From positions 62,001 to 126,000 of the forward strand of contig JBDLJH010000002.1 in NCBI GenBank assembly GCA_039714395.1: a DNA stretch of 64,000 nt, given 5' to 3'. This document shows, in pieces, positions 1 to 6,873 of this stretch (position 1 is its first letter; the number at the start of each line of letters is the position of its first letter). A program made the translations under genes and the position numbers. The notes below the pieces were generated by a model. The model saw nothing but the letters and a program-made list of their open reading frames with translations, was not told where the DNA came from and did no database searches. The DNA is from JAPHSX01 sp039714395. GTDB lineage: Bacteria; Pseudomonadota; Gammaproteobacteria; Thiohalomonadales; Thiohalomonadaceae.

Positions 1-776
1 TCGCCCTTAAAATCAGCCATAGCGGTCTTGGCATGGTAGCTGGCACCCATGGTCAGCTTGTCGTTGACCTTATAGGTCATGCCGAGCTTGCCGGCGTAAC
101 CATTACCCTTGGTCGCCTGCGCCATGGAGCCGCCCTCCTCAAAGTCAAAGCGAGCAGCCGACCATCCACCGGGAATCGTCATATTAGTATCGATTAGCCC
201 GCCAAGCATCATATTGCCGAAAGTGGTTGCATCAATAGCCATACGCAGATCCATGCCACCCCAGACATAATCGATACTACCACCAACGACCAGCTCGTCA
301 TTCACGGTGTAGGCGAGGGGGAAGATGATGCGACCGACACCCACCTCGGACATCACATCCCGACCGGTACCGGCAGCCAAAAAGGTGTCGCCACCATATT
401 CGGTACCCATACCACCCTGGCTAAACATACCCACACCGTAGGTCATTTTACCGTCTTTTTTGGCCCAACCAATCGCCGGCATAATGAAAGAGGTCGCTTT
501 TGAATCAGCCGACCCCATAGGTGATGATGCGGTAATGTCGGGAGCCATGCGACCCACGGCCACATCAATCCGGTTACCATCTTCTGCCAGCCCCAGTGTT
601 GCCGGGTTATTCATCATTGCGGCAGTACCGTTGTCATAGGCCATGGATGCACCACCCATGCCTCCGGCAACAGCGCCATAGGCCTCAAGGTTCATACCGT
701 TGGTGGCGTGGGCTGCCATCGGTGCTGCCAGTGCAGCGGAAATAGCCAGGGCAAGCAGGTGCTTGGAATTGTTCAT
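1..776 (-). CDS. FadL/OmpP1-family outer-membrane transport protein, C-terminus cut by window edge
   Basis: The 5' part of the gene reads leftward from the ATG at 774-776 and runs off the window edge. The product begins with a signal peptide (MNNSKHLLALAIS, cleavage near AAHA), followed by mature NGMNLEAYG and then GGASMAYDNGTAAMMNNPATLG. The start of the mature chain with its N-terminal Asn-Pro-Ala region is the hallmark of the FadL/TodX/OmpP1 family of hydrophobic-substrate channels. About 258 residues are visible; family members are usually 400-450, so roughly 40 percent is missing. The substrate (long-chain fatty acid, aromatic or other hydrophobic compound) cannot be told from this part. 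An AGGAGAG ribosome site lies just upstream (plus-strand ctctcct at 783-789). Confidence 0.82.
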   Translation of the reverse strand, partial: MNNSKHLLALAISAALAAPMAAHATNGMNLEAYGAVAGGMGGASMAYDNGTAAMMNNPATLGLAEDGNRIDVAVGRMAPDITASSPMGSADSKATSFIMPAIGWAKKDGKMTYGVGMFSQGGMGTEYGGDTFLAAGTGRDVMSEVGVGRIIFPLAYTVNDELVVGGSIDYVWGGMDLRMAIDATTFGNMMLGGLIDTNMTIPGGWSAARFDFEEGGSMAQATKGNGYAGKLGMTYKVNDKLTMGASYHAKTAMADFKG

Positions 777-1123
777 TGATTTTCTCTCCTCACAGGTCAC
801 AGATTTTATTTAAGTTTTAAATAGTTTTATTGAGTAAATTTATTTAATGCTTTTTTTGTTTTGTGCGACCAACCTTATTGATGTACGTAATCCATGTCAA
901 GCATATGCCGAAATATAAGATTATTATCAAAGACTTATACAGTATTTCCTAATATTCCTGCGTGGTGAATGTGTCACGAAATCATGATCATTATCGTGAC
1001 AGGAGCAGCCTTCTATTCAGGTTTTTTAATCTTTAATCTTTAATCTTTTGTCTTTTAACTCTGGACTAACGACTAACGACTAACGACTAACGACTAACGA
1101 CCTCTTTTAACAAAACAACAGGC
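777..1123. other. Intergenic region with fadL-like leader, inverted repeat and heptamer repeats
   Basis: I see no gene in this stretch. From left to right it holds the AT-rich promoter region of the FadL-type gene, an inverted repeat at 973-1000 (7-base arms gtcacga/tcgtgac around a 14-base centre rich in TGATCA-like sequence), and two back-to-back 7-base tandem repeats at 1025-1101. No convincing open frame was found on either strand. Confidence 0.6.
1025..1101. repeat. Heptamer tandem repeats (TTTAATC)3 and (GACTAAC)5
   Basis: TTTAATC occurs three times in tandem at 1025-1045. After about 18 bases, GACTAAC occurs five times in perfect tandem at 1064-1098, followed by a partial unit GAC. 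Both units are 7 bases long. They lie between the convergent-free end of dsrE2 and the fadL-like promoter, outside any coding sequence. A diverged GACTNNN version occurs at 38090-38117. Confidence 0.9.
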
Positions 1124-1148
1124 AAAAAAAATCCCCCGCAAGCGGGGG
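1124..1148 (-). terminator. Intrinsic terminator of tusA-dsrE2
   Basis: A 7-bp perfect stem (CCCCCGC/GCGGGGG, 1133-1139 with 1142-1148, two-base loop) is followed on the minus strand by a run of eight T (plus-strand A tract 1124-1131). It lies 26 bases past the dsrE2 stop. Confidence 0.9.
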
Positions 1149-1173
1149 ACTTCTACGACAGCGTTAACAGCCG

Positions 1174-1644
1174 TTAGATATAGAGCGTAATATCGGCATC
1201 ACCAGCAAACTCAAAGAAGGTTGCGGCACCACCAAACTCCAGACCATCGATGAAATCGGCAGGATTCATGTCGAACAGGTCGACAGTCATCTGGCAGGCT
1301 ACCATCTTAACTTCGGCCTCAAGGCTCAGCTCGCGCAGTTCTTCAACGCTGGCTACACCCTTGGACTTCATCTTCTGCTTCATCATGGCAGTCATCATGC
1401 CCTGCATACCAGGCAGTGCTTGCAGCAGTACTGGCATAGGCATTGGCATCGGCATACCGGGGTTACCGAGTGAAGTGACCTGCAGCTTGAGATCTTTCTT
1501 CATGCACTGAAGACCATAGAAGGTCCAGAAGATCTGTACTTCATAACCGAGAGCTGCCGCGGTGGACGCAAGGATGAAGGGCGGATAGGCCCAGTCCAGC
1601 GTTCCCTTGGTAGCGATTATCGCCATTTTCTTTTGATCTGACAT
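1174..1644 (-). CDS. dsrE2: DsrE2-type DsrE/DsrF/DrsH-like sulfur-trafficking protein
   Basis: 156 residues, a DsrE-fold protein of the DsrE2 group (PF13686). The N-terminal beta-strand MAIIATKGTLDWAYPP is followed by the family's characteristic GNPGMPMPMPMP loop (residues 60-71). Two conserved cysteines are visible, Cys47 (YGLQCMKK) and Cys117 (MVACQMT); in studied DsrE proteins such cysteines bind persulfide sulfur. The gene lies 37 bases downstream of tusA on the same strand. In sulfur oxidisers tusA and dsrE2, often with a rhodanese gene, form a conserved sulfur-relay cassette feeding cytoplasmic oxidation (Dsr or sHdr). Here no rhodanese is adjacent; rhdA is about 35 kb away. Membrane association has been suggested for DsrE2 proteins; this one shows only moderately hydrophobic stretches. 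Confidence 0.9.
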   Translation of the reverse strand: MSDQKKMAIIATKGTLDWAYPPFILASTAAALGYEVQIFWTFYGLQCMKKDLKLQVTSLGNPGMPMPMPMPVLLQALPGMQGMMTAMMKQKMKSKGVASVEELRELSLEAEVKMVACQMTVDLFDMNPADFIDGLEFGGAATFFEFAGDADITLYI

Positions 1645-1681
1645 CTAACTTACCCCCATTAACACTGTGGTTTTAATTTTA

Positions 1682-1912
1682 TTAGGCTTTCTTGATCAGG
1701 AAGACGAACTTGCCGCCCTCTTCACCAGATTCCATCAGCTCGTTGCCGGTCTGCTTGGCAAAGGCCTCAAAGTCTTTTACTGAACCAGGATCGGTAGCAA
1801 CGATGCGCAGTACCTGACCGGTCTCCAGAGTTCCGAGGGTTTTCTTGGCACGCAGGATAGGCAGGGGGCAGTTCAGGCCGGATGCGTCAAGTTCTTGATC
1901 GAAATTTGCCAT
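1682..1912 (-). CDS. tusA: TusA family sulfurtransferase
   Basis: 76 residues, with the two-layer alpha/beta fold of the SirA/TusA family. The hallmark motif is LNCPLPILRAKK, in which Cys15 carries persulfide sulfur and CPxP caps the helix. The frame stays open up to 1957, but the start is placed at the ATG 1910-1912: it has a good AGGAG site just upstream (minus strand ttaggagctc), and family members begin there. TusA hands sulfur to DsrE-type partners; the downstream neighbour is dsrE2. An intrinsic-terminator hairpin sits in the leader only 30 bases before the start codon, which suggests attenuation control. Confidence 0.93.
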   Translation of the reverse strand: MANFDQELDASGLNCPLPILRAKKTLGTLETGQVLRIVATDPGSVKDFEAFAKQTGNELMESGEEGGKFVFLIKKA

Positions 1913-1941
1913 TGTTAGAGCTCCTAAATGGATTTTAGATG

Positions 1942-1976
1942 AAAAAAAACGCTTCAACCGCCACTGCGGTTAAGCG
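1942..1976 (-). promoter_or_regulatory. Intrinsic-terminator structure in the tusA leader (candidate attenuator)
   Basis: On the minus strand the sequence reads CGCTT-AACCGC-AGTG-GCGGTT-(G)-AAGCG followed by eight T, i.e. an 11-bp stem with one bulged base and a T tract. The next gene on that strand is tusA, 30 bases further on. The gene upstream (M48 peptidase) is divergent, so there is no upstream minus-strand gene for this to terminate. A weak -10-like TATATT lies at 2005-2000 (minus). It may be a leader attenuator for tusA-dsrE2, or the end of a short RNA. Confidence 0.6.
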
Positions 1977-2201
1977 ATCAGGTAAAGTTAGCATTCAATA
2001 ATATACCTTATATGCCAAGTGCCATTTGAAAGCAAGTCTAAATCCATTATCCGCCAGTTTAAACAACAGCTTGGACTACACAATTCTGAATCTTCAGATA
2101 CAACAAAGTCAAAGGTCTATATATTATGTGATATGCAATTGAACCAATGGCTTATCTTTACTACTAAAGAGATAAGCACGACAAATTAACTGGAAGCGAC
2201 C

Positions 2202-3650
2202 TTGATTCTTAACACACTTAAAACCCTGTTTATCCTGTTACTGCTCTCCCCCCTGCTGGCAACGGCAGAAGAGGTAGAGCTACCCGAATTAGGGGATAGC
2301 TCAGCTACCAGCCTGACCCCGGAGCAGGAGCGGCAAATAGGTAGTGAGGTGGTACACCGTATGCGCCAGGCGGGATACATCATTAGTGACCCGTTAATTA
2401 CTGCCTATGTCGAACAGGTAGGACGCACCCTGGCGGTACATGCCCAGAGTGAGCATAAATTTACCTTCTTCGTCGTCGATGCCCCCGGTATCAACGCCTT
2501 TGCCCTGCCCGGTGGCTACATCGGCATTCACAGCGGGCTGCTCCTCGCCAGCAGCACAGAAAGCGAACTGGCCGGCGTAGTGGCACACGAAATCGCCCAC
2601 GTAACCCAGCACCACCTGGCCCGCGGTGTTGAACAGGCAAACCGCGCGCAACTCCCCCTCTCAGTAGCATTAATCGCCGCAATTCTACTCAGTGGTGGTG
2701 ATCCAGATGTAGTTAATGCCGCGATAGCTGCCAGCCTGGGTGGCAGTCAGCAGATGCAATTGAACTTTACCCGTGCCCACGAACACGAGGCCGACAGGGT
2801 GGGTATGCAACTGCTAAGCCACTCAGATTTCGACCCTCGCGGAATGGCAGGTTTCTTCTCCCGCCTGCAGGAGGAGTCACGTTATTACGGCGAAGGGGCA
2901 CCAGAGTTTCTCAGCACCCATCCGGTGACCACCTCGCGTCTGGCCGAGGCACAGTCTGCTGCCGAACAATACCCGAGCAAGATGCGCGTCGATACCACCC
3001 CCTACCTTGTCGCCAAGGCAAGGGTTCGTCTGCATCACAGCAAGAGCGCCACCAGCCTGATGAAGACACTACGAAGCAACAAGGGAGACCGGCAGAACCC
3101 TGAGGATGAGATAGATACCTACCTTCGTGCCATCACCCACATCGCGCTACAGCAACCTCATGAGGCGGAGAAACACTTGCAGAAACTGGTTACCAGATCC
3201 CCCGCTAGCATCGCCTATCGTGAAACCCTGGGCCAGCTTCACCACACACAGGGGGATTACAAGCGGGCAATTTCACTCTACCGCGACGGGCTTAAGCGCT
3301 ATCCCCAAAATGAAATGCTGGCACTCTCTCTGGCGAATAATCTAATCGCACTCAAGCACCACTCACAGGCTCGTGAGCAGCTACAGGATGTACTGCGCCG
3401 CAATCCCCACTCCGCCTCTGCCTATCGTCTATTGGCAAAACTGGAATCCGGTGCTGGCAACCAGGCCGCCGCCCACCTGGCACAGGCCGAGCACTACCAG
3501 CTGCTGGCGGAACCCCGCAGCGCACTACAACAGTTGAAGATAGCCAAGCGTATTAAAAATCTCGATTTCTATCACGCCTCTCGCATCGAGGCGATGAGTG
3601 GTGAAATCAAAGAATCACTGGAAAAGTCTCGTAAACAAAAGATTAAGTAA
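2202..3650 (+). CDS. bepA: M48 family periplasmic metalloprotease with C-terminal TPRs (BepA/YfgC-like)
   Basis: 482 residues, with an N-terminal signal peptide (hydrophobic 5-20, cleavage near ATA-EE). The M48 peptidase domain spans about residues 40-270. The zinc motif HEIAH is at 129-133 and the third ligand lies in HEHEADRVG near residue 196. The C-terminal half (about 290-460) is made of helical TPR repeats. E. coli BepA (487 residues) has the same layout; it degrades stalled LptD/BamA intermediates and assists outer-membrane assembly in the periplasm. The start is TTG at 2202 with GGAAG upstream; no better ATG gives the signal peptide. The gene is transcribed away from tusA and stands alone. 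Confidence 0.9.
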   Translation: MILNTLKTLFILLLLSPLLATAEEVELPELGDSSATSLTPEQERQIGSEVVHRMRQAGYIISDPLITAYVEQVGRTLAVHAQSEHKFTFFVVDAPGINAFALPGGYIGIHSGLLLASSTESELAGVVAHEIAHVTQHHLARGVEQANRAQLPLSVALIAAILLSGGDPDVVNAAIAASLGGSQQMQLNFTRAHEHEADRVGMQLLSHSDFDPRGMAGFFSRLQEESRYYGEGAPEFLSTHPVTTSRLAEAQSAAEQYPSKMRVDTTPYLVAKARVRLHHSKSATSLMKTLRSNKGDRQNPEDEIDTYLRAITHIALQQPHEAEKHLQKLVTRSPASIAYRETLGQLHHTQGDYKRAISLYRDGLKRYPQNEMLALSLANNLIALKHHSQAREQLQDVLRRNPHSASAYRLLAKLESGAGNQAAAHLAQAEHYQLLAEPRSALQQLKIAKRIKNLDFYHASRIEAMSGEIKESLEKSRKQKIK

Positions 3651-3952
3651 TCTCACTTCGTCTCTTATAGATACAGGGTAGTCCAAGAAAAATATTAGGG
3701 AATACCCTGCTCCGTCCCCACTACGACCCTCATGAGAAACCCCTAATATACTGATATATGAGGATTTTTTCGCACTTTTTCTTGCGTTCCATGTCTCAAT
3801 CAGTATGCTTAAAACATCCTTTGCTACAGGTAGGTTATTTGCCTGTTGCTGAAGTCTGGATATGGCATGGATAATGACGCATAGCAGCGGATGTACAGAG
3901 GGAGAACGTCTCTGCTAGCGCAACAAGTAATAAAATGATTTAGGAGGATACA
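3651..3952 (+). other. Intergenic region carrying the sox promoter
   Basis: No gene was seen. A plausible sigma70 promoter lies at 3782-3809 and a strong ribosome site (taggaggata) just before soxX. Short inverted repeats occur near 3695-3710 (aggg/ccct) and 3740-3765, without a T tract. No recognisable operator for a known Sox regulator was found. Confidence 0.5.
3782..3809 (+). promoter_or_regulatory. Candidate sigma70 promoter of soxXYZA
   Basis: TTGCGT (3782-3787), a 16-base spacer, then TATGCT (3804-3809), about 145 bases upstream of soxX. This is consensus matching by eye only; the long leader makes it uncertain. Confidence 0.3.
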
Positions 3953-4324
3953 ATGCGGAAGACCGCACGTTTCATCTCTACAGCGAGCGCCATGACCACC
4001 TTGGTAGGTGTACTAAGCGTCTCCCCCCAACTAGCTATTGCAGCCGATGCACAGGTAATCGAGCAGGGCAAAAAAATTGCCTTTGATCGTAAAAAAGGCA
4101 ACTGCCTGGCCTGTCACAGCATCGAAGGTGGTAATCTACCCGGAAATATTGGCCCCGCCCTGGTTGCCATGAAGGTCCGTTTCCCGGATAAGGCCGAAAT
4201 GCGTGCCCAGATCTGGGATGCTACCGTAAAGAACCCCAACACCATGATGCCTCCCTTTGGTCGCCATGAAATCATGACTGAGGCAGAAATCGACAAGGTC
4301 GTTGAGTTCATTTACAGCCTGTAA
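3953..4324 (+). CDS. soxX: SoxX, sulfur-oxidation c-type cytochrome
   Basis: 123 residues: a signal peptide (about 1-31, ending AIA-AD) then a single c-heme domain. The heme motif CLACH is at residues 51-55, with a C-terminal methionine ligand region NTMMPPFGRH and the typical final helix IDKVVEFIYSL. SoxX pairs with SoxA; the SoxAX cytochrome oxidatively links thiosulfate to the SoxYZ carrier in the periplasm. First gene of soxXYZA, preceded by TAGGAGG. The length is that of the short SoxX type. Confidence 0.95.
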   Translation: MRKTARFISTASAMTTLVGVLSVSPQLAIAADAQVIEQGKKIAFDRKKGNCLACHSIEGGNLPGNIGPALVAMKVRFPDKAEMRAQIWDATVKNPNTMMPPFGRHEIMTEAEIDKVVEFIYSL

Positions 4325-4370
4325 TCCGTAAAGTATCTAAAATTTTGAATCGAATTTGAGGAGTTTCACC

Positions 4371-4841
4371 GTGAACATGAAACGTAGAGTTTTTCTTAAG
4401 GGTAGTCTAGCTAGTGGAATGGTTGCCGTTGCAGTTGGTGCCGGTATCCTGAGCCCACGTCAAGTACTTGCTGCCTGGCCAAAGAACGCCTTTGAAGCCA
4501 AGAGTGTTAACGACGCAATGAATGGTCTGTTTAACACCGATCTGGCACCCGCCAGCGATGCTATCAAGCTGGATGCACCTGATATCGCCGAGAACGGTGC
4601 TGTTGTTCCGGTAAAGATCAAGGTCGACATGAAGGGCGTTGAGTCTATCTCCATTATCGCGGAGAACAACCAGACCCCACTAATCGCCAGCTTCAACCTG
4701 GCAGCCAACACCCATGGATACATCTCCACCCGTATCAAGATGGGTAAGACCTCCAATGTCATTGCCGTGGTTAAGGCTGGCGGCAAGGTCTACAGCGCCC
4801 GCAAGGAAGTAAAGGTCACCATCGGTGGCTGTGGCGGCTAA
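4371..4841 (+). CDS. soxY: SoxY, sulfur carrier subunit with Tat signal
   Basis: 156 residues. The chosen start is GTG 4371, seven bases after GAGGAG; the frame remains open to a TTG at 4356, but that codon overlaps the ribosome site. It has a twin-arginine signal (KRRVFLKG, then a hydrophobic stretch to about VLA-AW) and an SoxY immunoglobulin-like domain. It ends in GGCGG, the swinging arm whose cysteine holds the sulfur intermediates. SoxY is exported with SoxZ by the Tat pathway. It lies between soxX and soxZ with short gaps. Confidence 0.95.
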   Translation: MNMKRRVFLKGSLASGMVAVAVGAGILSPRQVLAAWPKNAFEAKSVNDAMNGLFNTDLAPASDAIKLDAPDIAENGAVVPVKIKVDMKGVESISIIAENNQTPLIASFNLAANTHGYISTRIKMGKTSNVIAVVKAGGKVYSARKEVKVTIGGCGG

Positions 4842-4897
4842 TCGCCCCCCCTCCCCTTGTTATCGACGAATATTTAAGCGTTTAGGAGAATTCAGCA

Positions 4898-5215
4898 ATG
4901 GCTAAGTCATCTATTAAAATTCGCGCCAAAATTAAAAAAGGCGCCTGTGAAGTAAAGTCTCTGATCAAACACCCGATGGAGACCGGACTACGTAAGAACA
5001 AAAAGACCGGCAAGATAATCCCTGCCAACTTCATTCAGGAAGTTAACTGCCAGCACAACGGTAAAGACGTCATGAATGCACTATGGGGGACGGCTATCTC
5101 TACCAACCCTTACGTCTCTTTCATCATTGACGGGGCAAAGAAGGGTGACACCATTACCTTGAGCTGGGTGGACAACACCGGCGCCAAGGATTCTGCAGAA
5201 GGTAAGGTCAGCTAA
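4898..5215 (+). CDS. soxZ: SoxZ, sulfur carrier complex partner
   Basis: 105 residues, the standard length. It has the SoxZ beta-sandwich sequence with characteristic KIRAKIKKGACEVKSLIKHPMETG at the N-terminus and LSWVDNTG near the C-terminus. There is no signal peptide, as expected for a protein that is co-exported with Tat-targeted SoxY. AGGAG precedes the ATG. Confidence 0.95.
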   Translation: MAKSSIKIRAKIKKGACEVKSLIKHPMETGLRKNKKTGKIIPANFIQEVNCQHNGKDVMNALWGTAISTNPYVSFIIDGAKKGDTITLSWVDNTGAKDSAEGKVS

Positions 5216-5274
5216 GCTGCTACTACCGTACCTATAAACTGTCTACGCTTTCCAGAATCCAAGGAGTCAATGCA

Positions 5275-6111
5275 ATGCGTAAATTTGCCCTAACAGCATC
5301 TCTGGTAGCCATGTTTGCTGGCCTACCAGCTGCTGTACAAGCAAGCCCTAGCGAGGACCTTACTTCGTTTCGTGAATATTTCATGAAAAGGTTCCCTGGT
5401 ATCCCATTAAACGAGTATCAAAATGGTGTCTACGCCATCAACGCCGATGCGCGTAAGTCGTGGGAAGGTATTGAAGAGTTTCCTCCCTACGAAGATGCAG
5501 TAGAAAATGGTGAGAAGCTATTTAACACCGCCTTTGCCAACGGCAAGACCTACTCCAGCTGCTTCAAAAACGGTGGTAAGGGAATTCGTCAGAACTACCC
5601 CTACTTCGATGCCAAAAGCGGTAAGGTAAAAACCCTTGAAGGTGAGATCAACGAGTGCCGCAAGAAAAACGGTGAAAAACCGTTGAAATGGAAGAAAGGT
5701 GCTATCGCAAACATCTCGGCCTACATGGGTTCAACCTCAAATGGTAAGAAGATCAGCATCAAGGTTCCTAGCGATCCACGTGCCCAGGCTGCTTACCAGA
5801 AAGGTAAAAGCCACTTCTACGCCAAGCGTGGTCAGTTGAATATGAGCTGTGCCAACTGTCACCAGGACAACGCCGGTAACCGTATCCGTGGTGACTACCT
5901 TAGCCCTGCGCTGGGTCACCCCAGCCACTTCCCTGTTCATCGCCTGAAGTGGAAAGGTCTGGGTACCATGCATCGCCGTTTTGGTGGTTGTAACAAGCAG
6001 GTTCGTGCCAAGCCGTTTAAGGCTCAAAGCACAGAGTATTCTTCACTGGAGTACTTCCTCAACTACATGAGTAATGGTATTGAGGTTAATGCACCGAGCT
6101 CACGCAAGTAA
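5275..6111 (+). CDS. soxA: SoxA, monoheme-type sulfur-oxidation cytochrome
   Basis: 278 residues, with a signal peptide of about 23 residues (VQA-SP). Only one CXXCH is present, CANCH at 192-196. In place of the N-terminal heme of diheme SoxA there are lone cysteines, Cys96 (SSCFKNGG) and Cys128 (NECRKK), which form a disulfide in structurally known monoheme SoxA proteins. Cys239 in RRFGGCNKQ is the expected catalytic cysteine that also ligates the active-site heme. With SoxX it forms SoxAX, which joins thiosulfate to SoxY. It is the last gene of the cluster and is followed by a strong terminator; soxB and soxCD are not in the window. Confidence 0.95.
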   Translation: MRKFALTASLVAMFAGLPAAVQASPSEDLTSFREYFMKRFPGIPLNEYQNGVYAINADARKSWEGIEEFPPYEDAVENGEKLFNTAFANGKTYSSCFKNGGKGIRQNYPYFDAKSGKVKTLEGEINECRKKNGEKPLKWKKGAIANISAYMGSTSNGKKISIKVPSDPRAQAAYQKGKSHFYAKRGQLNMSCANCHQDNAGNRIRGDYLSPALGHPSHFPVHRLKWKGLGTMHRRFGGCNKQVRAKPFKAQSTEYSSLEYFLNYMSNGIEVNAPSSRK

Positions 6112-6127
6112 GCTTACTCTGCATGAT

Positions 6128-6159
6128 AAAAAACCCGGCTTTATCGCCGGGTTTTTTTT
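6128..6159. terminator. Intrinsic terminator after soxA
   Basis: CCCGGC/GCCGGG stem (6134-6139 with 6146-6151, six-base loop), flanked by an A run on the left and eight T on the right, so it could act in both directions. It lies 20 bases after the soxA stop. Confidence 0.92.
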
Positions 6160-6399
6160 GCCTGAAATAAGGCTCATCAAAAAACTGACACGGGAAGCTG
6201 CCAGCCCGGTAGCTCCGCATTCCACGTCATCTGCCTCCCTGCCCAGCAGGTTTATGAGCGAATCACTGATGGTTCCGAATGGAGTGTCCTGACAAAACAC
6301 ATCTACACATTAAGTGCCATAAAATATCGTGTTATTCCCTATTATGCTTACCTGTTTCTTTACGCAGAATCCAAAATTGCTGTGGGCTAAGGAAGGTGG

Positions 6400-6687
6400 C
6401 TAAACACCCTTATCTTCTCGCTTAAGGCGATGCTCCAGCACAAAGCAGGCAAAGGGAATGACACCCGCGAACAGCACCATAATCCACTTTATAATTGACC
6501 AGTTATTACGGTGACTCACAACCAGAGACATCACCAGGTAAGTGATAAAAAGAAGACCATGAGTGGTCCCTACAAGCGGTACAATTACTGGCATATCCAG
6601 GTAATATTTTGCCGGCATTGCGACAAAGAAAAGAGTGAGAAGAGAAATCCCTTCGATCAAGCTAAGGCTGCGAAATGTGTCAAACAT
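6400..6687 (-). CDS. DUF3817 small integral membrane protein
   Basis: 95 residues, with three predicted membrane helices (about 9-25, 32-55 and 64-83) and a charged tail ending REDKGV. The pattern FRSLSLIEGISLLTLFF near the N-terminus and the glycine-histidine pair in VGTTHGLLF in the second helix match the DUF3817 (YdzA-like) family, whose function is unknown. It stands alone between the sox terminator and the glycan cluster; the 288 bases to soxA hold nothing else that I recognise. Confidence 0.8.
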   Translation of the reverse strand: MFDTFRSLSLIEGISLLTLFFVAMPAKYYLDMPVIVPLVGTTHGLLFITYLVMSLVVSHRNNWSIIKWIMVLFAGVIPFACFVLEHRLKREDKGV

Positions 6688-6821
6688 AATCTCACTTTTA
6701 TCGTTGTTCTAAGTTGTGATAGAAATTTATGACTGATCTTAATTGCCCATTTTTGAGAGCAACATGTAACTAACAATCTTAGGGGTTTAAACGATACTCG
6801 CTGCGTACCATCAACTATCTA

Positions 6822-6858
6822 ATAATAGAAAACGGCAACTAAGCCGCTTTTCTATTAT
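6822..6858 (-). terminator. Intrinsic terminator of the glycan cluster
   Basis: A long stem, ataatagaaaa-CGGC with GCCG-c-ttttctattat (one unpaired base), loop aactaa. On the minus strand GCCG is followed by TTTTCTATT. It lies 16 bases past the GT9 gene stop. Confidence 0.85.
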
Positions 6859-6873
6859 CCAACATTTAACGTT

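Noticed and set aside
1025..1101. CRISPR or phage attachment
   Set aside because: Units are 7 bases, perfectly tandem and without spacers.
2010..2035. sigma54-like TGGCAC...GCA upstream of tusA
   Set aside because: Spacing between GG and GC does not fit the -24/-12 pattern.
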